This document shows positions 16,529 through 26,733 of a stretch of 64,000 nucleotides of DNA, piece by piece. Position numbers and translations under genes: made by a program. Every line of letters starts with the position of its first letter. The first letter of the stretch is position 1. The notes below the pieces were generated by a model. That model saw only the letters and a program-made list of their open reading frames with translations. It did no database searches and had not been told where the DNA came from. The DNA is from Vitreoscilla filiformis (GTDB lineage: Bacteria > Pseudomonadota > Gammaproteobacteria > Burkholderiales > Burkholderiaceae_C), in assembly GCF_002222655.1 (NCBI RefSeq), contig NZ_CP022423.1, positions 186,001 through 250,000 on the forward strand, given 5' to 3'.

Positions 16529-16945
16529 ATGCCAGCTTCCGACACTCTGACCCCTTCGCGTCTGGTGCCTGCCGAACGGCTGGACGCCATCAACAGCCGC
16601 ATCGCGGAAGACGCGGTGTTTGACGGTTCCTTGTCCACCACCGAGCCCGACTTGGGGCTGCGCATCGACGGCACACTGCACGGCCCGGTGTATTTGGGCA
16701 TGGGCGGCACGATCCACATCGGCCCCAAAGGCGTGGTGCTGGACACGGTGATCGAGGCCGACCACATCCTCATCGAAGGCCAGGTGCGCGGCACCGTGCT
16801 GGCCCGCCAAACCCTGGAGCTGACGGGCACGGCCTCGCTATTGGGCGATGTCGTTTACGGCACGCTGTTGGATGTGCATGCCGGGGCCAAACTGCGCGGG
16901 CGCATCGAATACCGCCCGCTGGTGGATGAGCCCGAAGGCGCTTGA
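16529..16945 (+). CDS. Bactofilin 3
   Basis: A 138-residue bactofilin with a short N-terminal segment and the beta-helix core from about residue 28 (AVFDGSLSTTEPDLGLRIDG, GGTIHIGPKGVVLDTVIEAD, ILIEGQVRGTVLARQ, LLDVHAGAKLRGRIEY). The ATG is 3 nt after the previous stop. The three bactofilins are clearly divergent in sequence, suggesting co-polymerisation or separate roles rather than recent copies. The gene converges on argJ with a 23-nt gap. Confidence 0.9.
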   Translation: MPASDTLTPSRLVPAERLDAINSRIAEDAVFDGSLSTTEPDLGLRIDGTLHGPVYLGMGGTIHIGPKGVVLDTVIEADHILIEGQVRGTVLARQTLELTGTASLLGDVVYGTLLDVHAGAKLRGRIEYRPLVDEPEGA

Positions 16946-16968
16946 ACGGGCGCCCTGTCAGCCGCCGA

Positions 16969-18198
16969 TCAACTGCGGTAATCGGCGTTGATGCTGACGT
17001 AATCGTGTGAGAGATCACACGTCCACACCGTGGCGCGGGCCGCACCTCGGCCCAAGTTCACGCGCACGCTGATTTCGGCCTGCTTCATCACCCGTTGGCC
17101 GTCCTCCTCGCGGTAAGACGGGTTGCGGCCGCCTTGCGTCACCACATGGACATCGTCCAAGTGCATCTCGATCAAGGTTTGATCCAGATCGTCGATGCCG
17201 GCGTAGCCCACCGCCGCCAGGATGCGGCCCAGGTTGGGGTCGGACGCGAAAAAGGCCGTCTTCACCAGGGGTGAATGCGCGATGGCGTAGGCCGCTTGGC
17301 AGCATTCGTCCTCGGTGCGCCCGCCTTCGATGGTGATGCTGATGAACTTGGTGGCGCCCTCGCCATCCCGCACGATGGCTTGCGCCAGTTCACGCGCCAC
17401 CGCCACGATGGCCTCTTGCAGCGCGGCGCCTTCGGCGCTGTCCAGCGCGGTGATGGGGGCGTTGCCGGCTTGGTGGGTGGCGATCAGCACGAAGCTGTCG
17501 TTCGTCGAAGTGTCCCCATCGATGGTGATGCGGTTGAACGACGCATCGGCGGCTCGCTTCACCAACGGCTGCACCAGCTCCGGCGCGATGGCCGCATCGG
17601 TAGCAACAAACCCCAGCATGGTGGCCATGTTCGGGCGAATCATGCCGGCGCCCTTGGAGATGCCCGTCACCGTCACCGTTTGGCCGCCGATCGTCACTTG
17701 GCGCGAGGCGGCTTTGGGCAGGGTGTCCGTGGTCATGATGCCTTCGGCGGCCTTGGCCCAATGGGCGGGGGCCAAGTCGGCCAGCGCTGCTGGCAAGCCG
17801 GCTTCGATGCGCTCCACCGGCAGGGTTTCCATGATCACGCCCGTGGAAAACGGCAAGATCTGTGCAGCGCTCAGGCCCATCTGCGCGGCCAGCGCATCGC
17901 AGGTGCGGCGGGCGCGGGCCAGGCCGTCGGCGCCGGTGCCCGCGTTGGCGTTGCCGGTGTTGACGACGATGGCGCGCATCGCCGAGCTGGCCGCCAGGTG
18001 TTCGCGGCACACCTGCACGGGGGCGGCGCAATACCGGTTTTTGGTGAACACGCCGGCCACGGTCGAGCCTTCGACCAAGGACATCACCACCAAATCCTTG
18101 CGGTTGGCCTTGCGCACGCCCGCTTCGGCGACACCAAGGGTCACACCGGCCACGGGGAACAGGCTGTCAGGGTTCGGGGCTTGCAAGTTAACGGGCAT
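16969..18198 (-). CDS. argJ: Bifunctional glutamate N-acetyltransferase / amino-acid acetyltransferase
   Basis: A 409-residue ArgJ, which recycles the acetyl group from N-acetylornithine to glutamate in arginine synthesis. It belongs to the Ntn fold and self-cleaves. The processing site is in NMATMLGF, with nucleophile Thr193, giving the alpha and beta chains. KGAGMIRPN before it and [10 protein letters not shown] after it are strong family signatures, and the C-terminus [15 protein letters not shown] is typical. The start at 18198 (MPVNLQAPN) gives normal length. The gene stands alone, divergent from glnS. Confidence 0.97.
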   Translation of the reverse strand: MPVNLQAPNPDSLFPVAGVTLGVAEAGVRKANRKDLVVMSLVEGSTVAGVFTKNRYCAAPVQVCREHLAASSAMRAIVVNTGNANAGTGADGLARARRTCDALAAQMGLSAAQILPFSTGVIMETLPVERIEAGLPAALADLAPAHWAKAAEGIMTTDTLPKAASRQVTIGGQTVTVTGISKGAGMIRPNMATMLGFVATDAAIAPELVQPLVKRAADASFNRITIDGDTSTNDSFVLIATHQAGNAPITALDSAEGAALQEAIVAVARELAQAIVRDGEGATKFISITIEGGRTEDECCQAAYAIAHSPLVKTAFFASDPNLGRILAAVGYAGIDDLDQTLIEMHLDDVHVVTQGGRNPSYREEDGQRVMKQAEISVRVNLGRGAARATVWTCDLSHDYVSINADYRS

Positions 18199-18358
18199 GG
18201 CAGTGAATGCTCCTGTGAACAGAGGAAGAACGGCCTTGCATTGTCTCCCAGGGTTGCCCCCAGGCTGGCATGGCTCGCTGGCTACAATCAGCCGCAACCC
18301 GCCCAGGGGCTTTTGCCCATCTGGTTCAAAGATAACCCATTGATCTACAACGCTTTTT
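18199..18358. promoter_or_regulatory. Divergent promoter region of argJ and glnS
   Basis: A 160-nt region between two divergent genes. TACAAT at 18283-18288 is a candidate -10 box for glnS, about 70 nt before its ATG. No good -35 partner was found at standard spacing. Nothing else was recognised. Confidence 0.35.
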
Positions 18359-20152
18359 ATGAGCGCCAAACATCCTGCCCCAGCGGCTGAAGCCGTCAAG
18401 CCCAGCAACTTTTTGCGCGCCATCATCGAGCGCGATCTGGAAGCCGGCACCTATGCCCAACGCCCATTCGCCGGCTCGCCGGGGGATGCAGCCCATCACG
18501 CTGCCGGCCAACCCGACCCAGCGCAGGTGCGCCTGCGCTTCCCGCCGGAGCCGAACGGTTATTTGCACGTCGGCCATGCGAAAAGCATTTGTTTGAATTT
18601 CGGCCTGGCGCGGGATTACGGCGGCGTCTGCCACCTGCGTTTTGACGACACCAACCCCGAAAAAGAAGAACAAGAGTATGTGGACGCCATCAGCGAAATG
18701 GTGGCCTGGCTGGGTTGGGACTGGAACGCCCACGGCGTGAGCCACCAGTTTTACGCCAGCGATTACTTCGATTTCATGTACCAGGCCGCCGAAACGCTGA
18801 TCCAACGCGGCTTGGCTTATGTGGACGAGCAAACGCCCGAAGAGATGCGCGCCAACCGGGGGGACTTCACCACCCCCGGTGTGGACAGCCCGTTCCGCAG
18901 CCGCACGCCCGAGGAGAACTTGGCGCGTTTCCGCGAAATGCGCGACGGCCAGCACGCCGACGGCGCCATGGTGTTGCGCGCCAAGATCGACATGGCTTCG
19001 CCCAACATCAACATGCGCGATCCGGCGATCTACCGCATCCGCCGCGCCACGCACCACAACACCGGCGACAAGTGGTGCATCTACCCGATGTACACCTTCG
19101 CCCATCCGATTGAGGACGCGCTGGAGCGCATCACCCACAGCATCTGCACGCTGGAGTTTGAGGATCAGCGCCCGTTCTACGACTGGTTGCTGGAAAACCT
19201 CGCCGATGCGGGTCTGCTGGCGCGTCCGCTGCCCAAGCAGTACGAGTTCGGGCGCCTGAACCTGAGTTACGTCATCACCAGCAAGCGCAAGCTGAAGCAA
19301 TTGGTGGATGAGAAACACGTCGCGGGGTGGGACGATCCGCGCATGCCGACGCTGGCCGGGATGCGTCGCCGGGGCTACACCCCCGCTGCCATCCGCAAAG
19401 TGGCGGACGATTCGGGCGCGAGCAAAACCAACGTCTGGCTGGATTACTCGGTGTTGGACATCGCCCTGCGCGCCGACCTGGAAGCCAAAGCCCCACGCGC
19501 CATGGCCGTGATCGACCCGCTGAAGTTGAAACTGACCAACTTCGCCGACGTGTTTGGTGCCGCCGAACACCGCGAGCCGTGCAGCGCGCCGGCGCATCCG
19601 CACCTGCCGGAGCTGGGCCAGCGCCAATTCAGCCTCGGCCCCGAACTGTGGATCGAGCGCGAAGACTTCATGGAAACGCCGGTCAAGGGTTACTTCCGTT
19701 TGTTCCCGGGTAACAAGGTGCGGCTGAAATACGGCTACGTCATCGAATGCACCGGCTGCGAGAAGAACGAGGCTGGCGAAATCACCGCCGTGACCGCGCA
19801 AATCCTCCCCGACACCAAGAGCGGCACCCCCGGCGCTGACTCGGTGAAGGTCAAGGGCGTGATCACCTGGGTGGGTGTGCATGAAGCCGTGGCGTGCGAA
19901 ATGCGCCTCTTTGACCGCCTGTTCACCGAAGCCCAGCCCGATGCCGGCGGACGCGATTTCCTCACCGTGCTGAACCCGAACAGCAAGAAGGTGCTGCGCT
20001 CGTACCTGGAGCCGTCGCTGGCCCACGCCAAGCCCGATGACAAATTCCAGTTCGAGCGCCACGGCTATTTTGTGGCGGATCGGCTGGATCATTCGGCGGC
20101 GTTGCCGGTGATCAACCGCATCACCACGCTCAAGGATGGCTGGGCGAAGTAA
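18359..20152 (+). CDS. glnS: Glutaminyl-tRNA synthetase
   Basis: A 597-residue class I synthetase that charges tRNA-Gln. The HIGH-type motif is [12 protein letters not shown] (HVGH at 70-73), and the KMSKS-type loop reads VITSKRKL, with Ile-Thr replacing the usual Val-Met. [10 protein letters not shown] and [16 protein letters not shown] confirm the GlnRS rather than GluRS subfamily. The C-terminal two beta-barrels that read the anticodon are present ([25 protein letters not shown]). The N-terminus starts [21 protein letters not shown] direct GlnRS means Gln-tRNA need not be made by transamidation. Confidence 0.97.
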   Translation: MSAKHPAPAAEAVKPSNFLRAIIERDLEAGTYAQRPFAGSPGDAAHHAAGQPDPAQVRLRFPPEPNGYLHVGHAKSICLNFGLARDYGGVCHLRFDDTNPEKEEQEYVDAISEMVAWLGWDWNAHGVSHQFYASDYFDFMYQAAETLIQRGLAYVDEQTPEEMRANRGDFTTPGVDSPFRSRTPEENLARFREMRDGQHADGAMVLRAKIDMASPNINMRDPAIYRIRRATHHNTGDKWCIYPMYTFAHPIEDALERITHSICTLEFEDQRPFYDWLLENLADAGLLARPLPKQYEFGRLNLSYVITSKRKLKQLVDEKHVAGWDDPRMPTLAGMRRRGYTPAAIRKVADDSGASKTNVWLDYSVLDIALRADLEAKAPRAMAVIDPLKLKLTNFADVFGAAEHREPCSAPAHPHLPELGQRQFSLGPELWIEREDFMETPVKGYFRLFPGNKVRLKYGYVIECTGCEKNEAGEITAVTAQILPDTKSGTPGADSVKVKGVITWVGVHEAVACEMRLFDRLFTEAQPDAGGRDFLTVLNPNSKKVLRSYLEPSLAHAKPDDKFQFERHGYFVADRLDHSAALPVINRITTLKDGWAK

Positions 20153-20176
20153 CGAAATGCCCGGCGCCTTTCCCGC

Positions 20177-22528
20177 ATGAACCCCACTGCCGCCCCCGAC
20201 GCCACCGCTTGGCTCCACCAAGGCGCCACCCTGCGACAGCAAGGCCACACCGAACAAGCGTTGTCGTGTTACGAGCAGGCGCTGTCCTTGCCGGACGCGC
20301 CGCCGGCGGCTTGGTTCAATGCTGGCAACGCCTTGTTCGACCTCGGGCGCTGGGCCGCCGCCCGGCAGCGTTTCGAAAGTTGCCTGGCCTTGCCGCCGCC
20401 CCTTCCCGCTGAGCTGTCCGAAGCGGCACACCTGCAAGCCGCCCGCTGTGCCGTCAAACAAGGTGAATTGGGTGCCGCTCGCGTCCACTTTGCCGCCGTG
20501 TTGCGCCTCAACCCGCAGCAATTCAGCGCTTGGCTGGAGGCGGGGCACGTCTGCCGTACCCAAGGGGCCACCGAGCAGATGATCGGGGCTTACCAGCACG
20601 CCACCGCCGCCGCCCCGCAGCGCTGGGAAGGCCATCTGGCGTTGGCGCGGGGGTTGGAGGATCTCGCCCGCTGGGACGAGGCCGCTGCCAGCTACCACCG
20701 CGCCCTGCTTTGCACCGACACCGCCGCCGACGGCCCCCGCCTGCGCTTGCGCCAACACCACCAAATGGCCCGCTGGCGTCTGGAACGGGGCGATGCGGCG
20801 CGGGCTTTGGAAGCGCTGCGCGCTGCCCTGGCCTGTCTGCCACCGCCCCGCCCGGACGACGCCGCACCAGCCCTGGGCCTGAACGAATGGGCGGAACTCC
20901 ACATCGACCTGGGTGAGATCCTCATCCGTCTCGGCCTGACCGACGAGGCCCATCGCGCCCTGGAGCAAGCCAGCCAAGCCACCGCCGAAACCACGCTGTC
21001 CCGCTTGGCCGAACTGGCCTTTCGCAGCAACTTGTGGCAGGAAGCACAGGCCGTGTTGCGGCGCAACGTCACCCTGCATCCAGACAGCGCCACGGCGCAC
21101 TGGAACTTGGCCCACGCCCTGGCCGAAAGCTGGCAAATGGAAGATGCGCTGGCCGAACTGGCCCGCGCTGAAGCCCTCGCCCCCATGCCGGGAGCCCGCT
21201 CGATGCGCGCCAGCATCGCTGGCCGAATGGGCGATGCGGCCACCGCCTTGCAGCTCTACCGCGAACTCGCTGCCGAAGAGGGGCCTCGCTCCAAAATGGT
21301 GTCCAGCGCGGCCATGAGCACGCTGTATTGCGACCACCTGCATCCCGCCGAAGTTGCCGCGCTGCACCGAACGTGGTTCGCCCCCCTCGGTGAGGGTGCG
21401 CGCTCGCCCGCCGCCTTCGCCAACCCCCGCCAGCCCGAACGGCGCTTGCGCCTGGGCTTGGTCACGGCAGACTTCCACCATCAGCACCCCGTCAACATCT
21501 TCATGCAGCCGGTGTTGCGGCGGCTCGATCGGCAGCAGTTTGAATGCGTGGTGTACTTCGTCGGCGTGTCCTACGACGAGCAAACGCACTTGGCCAAACA
21601 GCGCGTCGATCGGTGGGTCGAATGCACCACTTGGAGTGATGCCCTGCTGGCCCAACGCATCGAAGCCGACGGCATCGACGTGCTGCTCGATCTGGCCGGA
21701 CACACCTCGCACCAACGCATGGCCTTGTTTGCGCGTCGGGCGGCGCCGGTGCAGGCCACCTTCTTGGGTTATCCCGGCTCCACCGGGGTGCCCAACATGG
21801 ATTGGATCGTGGCCGACGCAGTGGTCGCGCCCCCCGAACACGCGCCGCTGTACAGCGAGCGCATCGCCCGGTTGCCACATGCGGTGTTTTGCTTCGCCCC
21901 CGAAGCGGACTATCCGTTCCCGACCCTGCCCGACGCCCATGCCACCCGCCCGCTGACCTTCGGCAGCTTCAACAACGTGCCCAAACTCACCCCGCACACG
22001 CTGGGGTTGTGGGCCCAAGTGCTGCACGCCGTGCCGGGTTCGCGCTTGCTGCTCAAGGCGCCCAGTTTCAAAGACCCCGGCGCGGTGCGGCGGTTTTCGG
22101 AGGCGTTCCAACGCCTGGGCATCGCGCCGCAGCGCCTGCTGTTCCGAGGCCCCACCGGCCTGGCCGACATGATGGCCGAGTACGCCGATGTGGACATCGC
22201 CCTCGACCCGACGCCCTACAACGGCGGCACCACCACCCTCCAAGCGCTGTGGATGGGCACGCCGGTGCTGACCCGGTGCGGGCACACCTTCGTCTCACGC
22301 ATGGGTGCCAGCTTCATGCAAGCCGCTGGTTTGCCAGATTGGGTAGCCCACAGCGATGCCGACTATGTCGCCATCGCCCAACGCATGGCGGCTGACCGCC
22401 CCGGGCTGCTGGCGCTGCGGCGCGGCCTGCGCCAACGCCTGCTGGCCCGGCCCGCCTGGGACATCGACCGCTACACCGCCGATTTCGGCGCCTTGCTGCG
22501 GCACATTTGGGGGGCCGCCTGCACTTGA
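20177..22528 (+). CDS. TPR-containing O-GlcNAc transferase-like protein (SPINDLY type, GT41)
   Basis: A 783-residue protein. The N-terminal half (about 1-390) is built from tetratricopeptide-like helices (GHTEQALSCYEQALSLPD and similar). The C-terminal half is a GT41 domain (about 415-780). Typical blocks are RLRLGLVTADFHHQHPVNIF, DVLLDLAGHTSHQRMALFA, FLGYPGSTGVPNMDWIVAD, TFGSFNNVPKLTP and TPYNGGTTTLQALWMGTPV. GT41 enzymes transfer GlcNAc or other sugars from nucleotide donors to Ser/Thr of proteins. Bacterial members include flagellin and adhesin glycosyltransferases, and the acceptor here is unknown. It starts 24 nt after glnS, and its last 58 nt overlap the convergent glycosyltransferase gene. 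Confidence 0.92.
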   Translation: MNPTAAPDATAWLHQGATLRQQGHTEQALSCYEQALSLPDAPPAAWFNAGNALFDLGRWAAARQRFESCLALPPPLPAELSEAAHLQAARCAVKQGELGAARVHFAAVLRLNPQQFSAWLEAGHVCRTQGATEQMIGAYQHATAAAPQRWEGHLALARGLEDLARWDEAAASYHRALLCTDTAADGPRLRLRQHHQMARWRLERGDAARALEALRAALACLPPPRPDDAAPALGLNEWAELHIDLGEILIRLGLTDEAHRALEQASQATAETTLSRLAELAFRSNLWQEAQAVLRRNVTLHPDSATAHWNLAHALAESWQMEDALAELARAEALAPMPGARSMRASIAGRMGDAATALQLYRELAAEEGPRSKMVSSAAMSTLYCDHLHPAEVAALHRTWFAPLGEGARSPAAFANPRQPERRLRLGLVTADFHHQHPVNIFMQPVLRRLDRQQFECVVYFVGVSYDEQTHLAKQRVDRWVECTTWSDALLAQRIEADGIDVLLDLAGHTSHQRMALFARRAAPVQATFLGYPGSTGVPNMDWIVADAVVAPPEHAPLYSERIARLPHAVFCFAPEADYPFPTLPDAHATRPLTFGSFNNVPKLTPHTLGLWAQVLHAVPGSRLLLKAPSFKDPGAVRRFSEAFQRLGIAPQRLLFRGPTGLADMMAEYADVDIALDPTPYNGGTTTLQALWMGTPVLTRCGHTFVSRMGASFMQAAGLPDWVAHSDADYVAIAQRMAADRPGLLALRRGLRQRLLARPAWDIDRYTADFGALLRHIWGAACT

Positions 22529-23748
22529 AGCGTCGCACCGGAGGCGACTTGCTGGATCGATTGATGCAGCATGTTTTCAAAGCGAATCAGCACACTCTCC
22601 CAGCTTTGCCGCAACGCCCGCTCCCGGGCGTGCTGGCCGAGCCGATGCCGCAGCGCGGGCGCCTGCGCCAGTTGCACGGCCACTTGCACAAACGCCGCTG
22701 CTTGCCCAGGGGCCACCAAGTGCCCCGTGATGCCGCTTTCAATCAATTGAGCGGCAGCAGCGCAGTCGAACGCCAGCACAGGCAAGCCGCTGGCCATGGC
22801 TTCGGTGGTGACGTTGCCAAACGTCTCCGTCAAGCTGGGGAACAGGAACAAATCGGCTGAGGCGTAATGGGCGGCCAAATCCGCCCCGGTGCGCTGGCCC
22901 GTCAGAATCGCATCGGGGCAACGAGCTTGAATCTCTGCCCGCATCGGCCCGTCCCCGACCAGCAACAACCGGCTGCGCGGCTGGCGTACACGGATGGCCG
23001 CGTACGCCTCCAACAGCAGCCCCAGGTTTTTCTCCGCCGCCAAGCGTCCGACGCACGCCACCACCAGATCGTCCGGCGCCACGCCCCACTGGGCGCGCAG
23101 TTCGGCGCTGCGGTGCGCGGGCGAGAAACGTTGCGTGTCCACCCCGCGTGACACCACACTCAAGCGCTCAAACCCGACAGCCGCCAAATCACGCCGCAGC
23201 GCTTCGGTGGGCACCATCGTGCATTGGGCCGCGTTATGGAACTTGCGCAAGTACGCCATGATGGGCTTGCGCAACCACCCGATGCCGTAATGCTGGCTGT
23301 AGGCGTGGAAATTGGTGCGAAAGTCCGAACTCACCGGCAGCCGGAGATGCCGCGCCGCGTGCAACGCCGACCAACCCAACGGCCCTTCGGTGGCGATGTG
23401 AACCACGTCCGGGCGCTGCTGCGACCACAGCCGCACCAAAGCCCGCTTGGACGGCACCCCCATGCGCAAATGGGGATAACGGGGGATCGGCAACCCCCGC
23501 ATCAACACCTCATGCACACCGGGGCTGTGATCCCCGGTGCCATCGTGCGCATCCTGGCGTGGCCGCACCAATTGGACATCGTGGCCCCGCTGTTGCAGGC
23601 CCTCGACGATGCGTGCGATGGTCATGGCCACACCGTTGACTTCGGGCGGGTAAGTCTCGGTGACACAGGCCACCCGCAGCGAGCGCTGGGCCGCTGGGAA
23701 GTGGTTCACCATCAAGGGAGAAGGGGCCGGGCTGTTCATGGGCCGCAT
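22471..23748 (-). CDS. GT4-family glycosyltransferase (mannosyltransferase-like)
   Basis: A 425-residue GT-B enzyme. VACVTETYPPEVNGVAMT near the N-terminus, the nucleotide-binding segment VACVGRLAAEKNLGLLLEAY and the donor-site E-x7-E motif in PSLTETFGNVTTEAMASGLP define glycosyltransferase family 4. Similar proteins are annotated as GDP-mannose-dependent alpha-mannosyltransferases of glycolipid synthesis, but the donor here is not certain. The start is taken as ATG 23748; ATG 23739 is also possible. The divergent membrane protein gene begins about 50 nt away. Its 3' end overlaps the convergent GT41 gene. Confidence 0.9.
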   Translation of the reverse strand: MRPMNSPAPSPLMVNHFPAAQRSLRVACVTETYPPEVNGVAMTIARIVEGLQQRGHDVQLVRPRQDAHDGTGDHSPGVHEVLMRGLPIPRYPHLRMGVPSKRALVRLWSQQRPDVVHIATEGPLGWSALHAARHLRLPVSSDFRTNFHAYSQHYGIGWLRKPIMAYLRKFHNAAQCTMVPTEALRRDLAAVGFERLSVVSRGVDTQRFSPAHRSAELRAQWGVAPDDLVVACVGRLAAEKNLGLLLEAYAAIRVRQPRSRLLLVGDGPMRAEIQARCPDAILTGQRTGADLAAHYASADLFLFPSLTETFGNVTTEAMASGLPVLAFDCAAAAQLIESGITGHLVAPGQAAAFVQVAVQLAQAPALRHRLGQHARERALRQSWESVLIRFENMLHQSIQQVASGATLQVQAAPQMCRSKAPKSAV

Positions 23749-23801
23749 GGTGGGCTGCTTGTGCAACCGTTCGATGACAAGGCTTTCGTCACACACCTTT
23801 C

Positions 23802-24482
23802 ATGCGCCTTGCCGACGATGCACCCCCACTGGCACAACGGTTGTGCCACCAGGAGACCGCCTTGCCTTCCGCCCTTCAAGCCTTTTTGCAAGAACTGGCC
23901 ACCCAGCGCTGGGACGACCACCGCTACTACCACCAGAGCCGCATCAACCAAACGCTTCACCTCATCAGCGCCCTCAGTTTCCTGGTGGCCTATGGGGTGC
24001 TGTTTTTCGATCCGGCGCTGGCCGCCCTCATTGGCTGGCTGGTGTCCATGGTGACGCGCCAAACCGGTCACTACCTGTTCGAACCACGTGGGTTTGACGC
24101 CCTCAACCAAGTCAGCGACGAGTACAAGGAGCGCGTCAAAGTGGGCTACAACATGCAGCGCAAGACGCTGCTGTTGAGCGTCTGGGTGCTGCTGCCGGCC
24201 ACGTTGTGGTTCGAGCCTGCTCTGTTCGGCCTGATCGAACCGGGCGAGGGCACCGCTGGGTTTTGGCACCACCTGGGTCTGGCTTGGCTGGCCCTGGGCG
24301 TGACGGGTTTTGCACTGCGCGTGCTTTACCTGTGCATCAAGCGCAGCCCCCTCACCGGCCTGGCTTGGATGACCAAGATCCTGACCGACCCGTTCCATGA
24401 CGTGGTGCTGTACCACAAGTCGCCGCTGGCCCTGCTGCGCGGCGAACTGATCGACCCGATGCCGCATGTGCGGCATTCTTGA
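23802..24482 (+). CDS. Conserved membrane protein, weakly Mpo1/DUF962-like
   Basis: A 226-residue protein with four predicted membrane segments (about 52-70, 73-88, 122-142 and 155-175). The segments around HRYYHQSRINQTLHLISAL and TRQTGHYLFEPRGFDAL have the His/Asn/Glu pattern of DUF962 (Mpo1-like) proteins, which include a yeast 2-hydroxy-fatty-acid dioxygenase. The match is by eye and weak. It is divergent from the glycosyltransferase gene and convergent with dctA. No firm function is proposed. Confidence 0.78.
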   Translation: MRLADDAPPLAQRLCHQETALPSALQAFLQELATQRWDDHRYYHQSRINQTLHLISALSFLVAYGVLFFDPALAALIGWLVSMVTRQTGHYLFEPRGFDALNQVSDEYKERVKVGYNMQRKTLLLSVWVLLPATLWFEPALFGLIEPGEGTAGFWHHLGLAWLALGVTGFALRVLYLCIKRSPLTGLAWMTKILTDPFHDVVLYHKSPLALLRGELIDPMPHVRHS

Positions 24483-24491
24483 GCCTGCCGC

Positions 24492-25871
24492 TCAGCGCAC
24501 GCCGGGGGCGCTTTCGTGAACGGCGGCGGGCAGCGCCTGGCCGGCAGCGGCCAGGGCCTGCTCCAAGTGCAGATCTGTGCCTTCCGGCAAGGGCTGGCCT
24601 TCGACCAAGGCTGCGTGCATCTGCCGATCATCCAACTGACCGCACCACTTGGCCACCACCAGCGTGGCCACGCCATTGCCCACCAAGTTGGTCAGCGCCC
24701 GGGCTTCGCTCATGAAACGATCGATGCCCAAAATCAGCGCCAGCCCCGCCACCGGCACGCCCCCCACTGCCGACAGCGTGGCCGCCAGCACAATGAAACC
24801 CGAGCCCGTCACCCCGGCGGCGCCCTTGCTGGTCAGCAGCAGCACGGCCAACAGCGTCAACTGCTGGGTCAAGGTCATGGGGGTGTCTGTGGCTTGGGCG
24901 ATGAACACGGCGGCCATGGTCAAGTAGATCGAGGTGCCATCCAGGTTGAAGGAGTACCCCGTCGGGATCACCAGGCCCACCACGCTCTTTTCGGCGCCGG
25001 CGTGCTCCATTTTGCGCATCATGCGCGGCAGCACCGACTCCGACGACGACGTACCCAACACGATCAGCAGCTCTTCCTTGATGTACTTGATGAACTTCAG
25101 GATCGAGAAGCCGTGAACTTTGGCAATCAAGCCCAACACGCCAAAGATGAACAGCAAACACGTGCCGTAGAACGCGCCCATCAGTTGCGCCAATTGCAGC
25201 AGTGTGCCCACGCCGTACTTGCCGATGGTGAACGCCATGGCGCCAAACGCCCCGATGGGCGCCACCTTCATGATCGCGCCAACGATGGCAAACAGCACAT
25301 GCGACAGCTTGTCGATGAACGTGAACACCATGTTGTGTTTGCCACCAAACTTTTGCAGCGCGAAACCGAACATCACCGAGAACAGCAGCACTTGCAGGAT
25401 TTCACCCTTGGCGAACGCATCCACCACGCTGCTGGGGATGACGTTGAGCAGGAAGTCCGTGGTGCTGGTCATCTTGCCGGGGCCGACGTAGTTGGTCAGG
25501 CCCTTGGTGTCCAGCGCATTCGGATCGACGTGCATACCGGCGCCCGGTTGCAACACATTCACGATCACCAAACCGATGATGAGCGCCAGCGTCGAGACCA
25601 CTTCGAAGTAGATCAGCGCCAGCCCGCCCGTTTTGCCCACCTTCTTCATGTTTTCCATGCCGGCGATGCCCAGCACGACGGTGCAAAAGATGATCGGCGC
25701 GATGATCATCTTGATCAGCTTGATGAAACCATCCCCCAACGGTTTCATTTGGGCGCCCAACTCGGGCATGAAGTGCCCCAACAAGATGCCCACCGCAATG
25801 GCGAACAGCACCTGCACGTACAACGAACGGTAGATCGGCTGACGCGCAGCCCCTGGCAACGACGTGGACAT
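24492..25871 (-). CDS. dctA: C4-dicarboxylate transporter (dicarboxylate/cation symporter)
   Basis: A 459-residue DAACS-family symporter that takes up succinate, fumarate and malate. Family signatures are [20 protein letters not shown], the serine-rich re-entrant loop [34 protein letters not shown] and [17 protein letters not shown]. About eight membrane segments and two hairpins are visible. The start at 25871 ([18 protein letters not shown]) fits DctA. DctA is often under a DctBD system with sigma-54. No such regulator genes or clear -24/-12 promoter were seen here. Confidence 0.93.
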   Translation of the reverse strand: MSTSLPGAARQPIYRSLYVQVLFAIAVGILLGHFMPELGAQMKPLGDGFIKLIKMIIAPIIFCTVVLGIAGMENMKKVGKTGGLALIYFEVVSTLALIIGLVIVNVLQPGAGMHVDPNALDTKGLTNYVGPGKMTSTTDFLLNVIPSSVVDAFAKGEILQVLLFSVMFGFALQKFGGKHNMVFTFIDKLSHVLFAIVGAIMKVAPIGAFGAMAFTIGKYGVGTLLQLAQLMGAFYGTCLLFIFGVLGLIAKVHGFSILKFIKYIKEELLIVLGTSSSESVLPRMMRKMEHAGAEKSVVGLVIPTGYSFNLDGTSIYLTMAAVFIAQATDTPMTLTQQLTLLAVLLLTSKGAAGVTGSGFIVLAATLSAVGGVPVAGLALILGIDRFMSEARALTNLVGNGVATLVVAKWCGQLDDRQMHAALVEGQPLPEGTDLHLEQALAAAGQALPAAVHESAPGVR

Positions 25872-26168
25872 CAAAGCTCCATGTTCACAGCAAAAGATGT
25901 CGCGCAGTCTAGGAAGCCAAAGCAGGCTTGGCGCTGTGGATTTTGCGTAGCCGCTGGCGTCCCATGCCCAAGGGGCTTCCCCCCAGTTTGCGCACACAGC
26001 CTGTGGATAAAGCTGTGCAAAACCTGAAATTTGATGACCTAACCCATTGAAATAAAAGGGGTTTCAATAGATTGCCTCATTTTTAAGCAGAATGCAGGCT
26101 TCTTGGGAATCATTCAAAGTCGGATCGGTACAATCCCGGCGACTTTGACCCTTTCTGGAGGTTTTCGC
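25872..26168. promoter_or_regulatory. Divergent upstream region with two inverted repeats
   Basis: A 297-nt region between dctA and the Pal-like gene, without a supportable gene. It contains ATTGAAA (26046-26052) and its reverse complement TTTCAAT (26062-26068) with a 9-nt spacer. It also has AAAGTCG (26116-26122) paired with CGACTTT (26140-26146). TACAAT (26129-26134) lies inside the second repeat and could be a -10 box for the lipoprotein gene. The tract near 26040-26100 is noticeably AT-rich for this genome. Confidence 0.5.
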
Positions 26169-26711
26169 ATGAAGTCTCTCAAGTCCGTCCTGCTGCTGAC
26201 AGCGGCTTCGGCGCTGTTCGCCGGCTGCACCAACGTGCCGCTGAATGAACCGGCCCCCGTGACCACCCTGGCCCCTGCGGCCCCCGCCGTCGCCGACGCC
26301 GCTCCCGCCGTCATCAGCACGGTGCAGCAGGCCGTGGCACCGAAGCCAGCCCACCTGGACCCGACCAGCCGCATCTCGCTCGAACGCAGCATCTACTTCG
26401 AATACGACCAGTTCACCATCCGCAGCGCCGACACGGGCTTGGTGGAACTGCACGGCAAGTACCTGGTTGCCAACCCCAATGTTTCGATCAAGATCGAAGG
26501 CAACGCCGACGAACGCGGCAGCAAGGAATACAACCTGGCGCTGGGCCAAAAGCGGGCCGAAGCCGTGCTGCGCGCCCTCAAGACCTTCGGTGTGAAGGAC
26601 AGCCAAGCCGAACCCGTCAGCTTCGGCGAGGAAAAGCCCAAGTCCACCGGCCAAGGTGAAGCCGCCTGGGCCCAAAACCGCCGCGCCGACTTGGTCTACC
26701 CGGCCAAGTGA
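26169..26711 (+). CDS. Pal-like OmpA-family outer-membrane lipoprotein
   Basis: A 180-residue lipoprotein. The signal peptide ends in a lipobox LFAGC, so Cys20 is the lipidated residue. An Ala/Pro-rich linker follows, then an OmpA-type peptidoglycan-binding domain (about 70-178) with IYFEYDQFTIRSAD, IEGNADERGSKEYNLALG, SFGEEKPKSTG and AWAQNRRADLVY. This is very close to Pal, which links outer membrane to cell wall. tolQRAB are not adjacent, so it could be a second Pal-type protein. The ATG at 26169 has TGGAGG about nine bases upstream. Confidence 0.92.
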   Translation: MKSLKSVLLLTAASALFAGCTNVPLNEPAPVTTLAPAAPAVADAAPAVISTVQQAVAPKPAHLDPTSRISLERSIYFEYDQFTIRSADTGLVELHGKYLVANPNVSIKIEGNADERGSKEYNLALGQKRAEAVLRALKTFGVKDSQAEPVSFGEEKPKSTGQGEAAWAQNRRADLVYPAK

Positions 26712-26733
26712 TGTGAGGAAGGGGGCGGCGCTG

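Noticed and set aside
18326..22285. A 1300-codon open frame on the minus strand across glnS and the O-GlcNAc transferase-like gene
   Set aside because: It is antisense to two clear genes, has a biased His/Gly/Arg/Gln composition and no recognisable domain. High GC makes such shadow frames common.
25872..26040. Sigma-54 promoter for dctA
   Set aside because: No TGGCAC-N5-TTGC-like sequence was found upstream of the dctA start.
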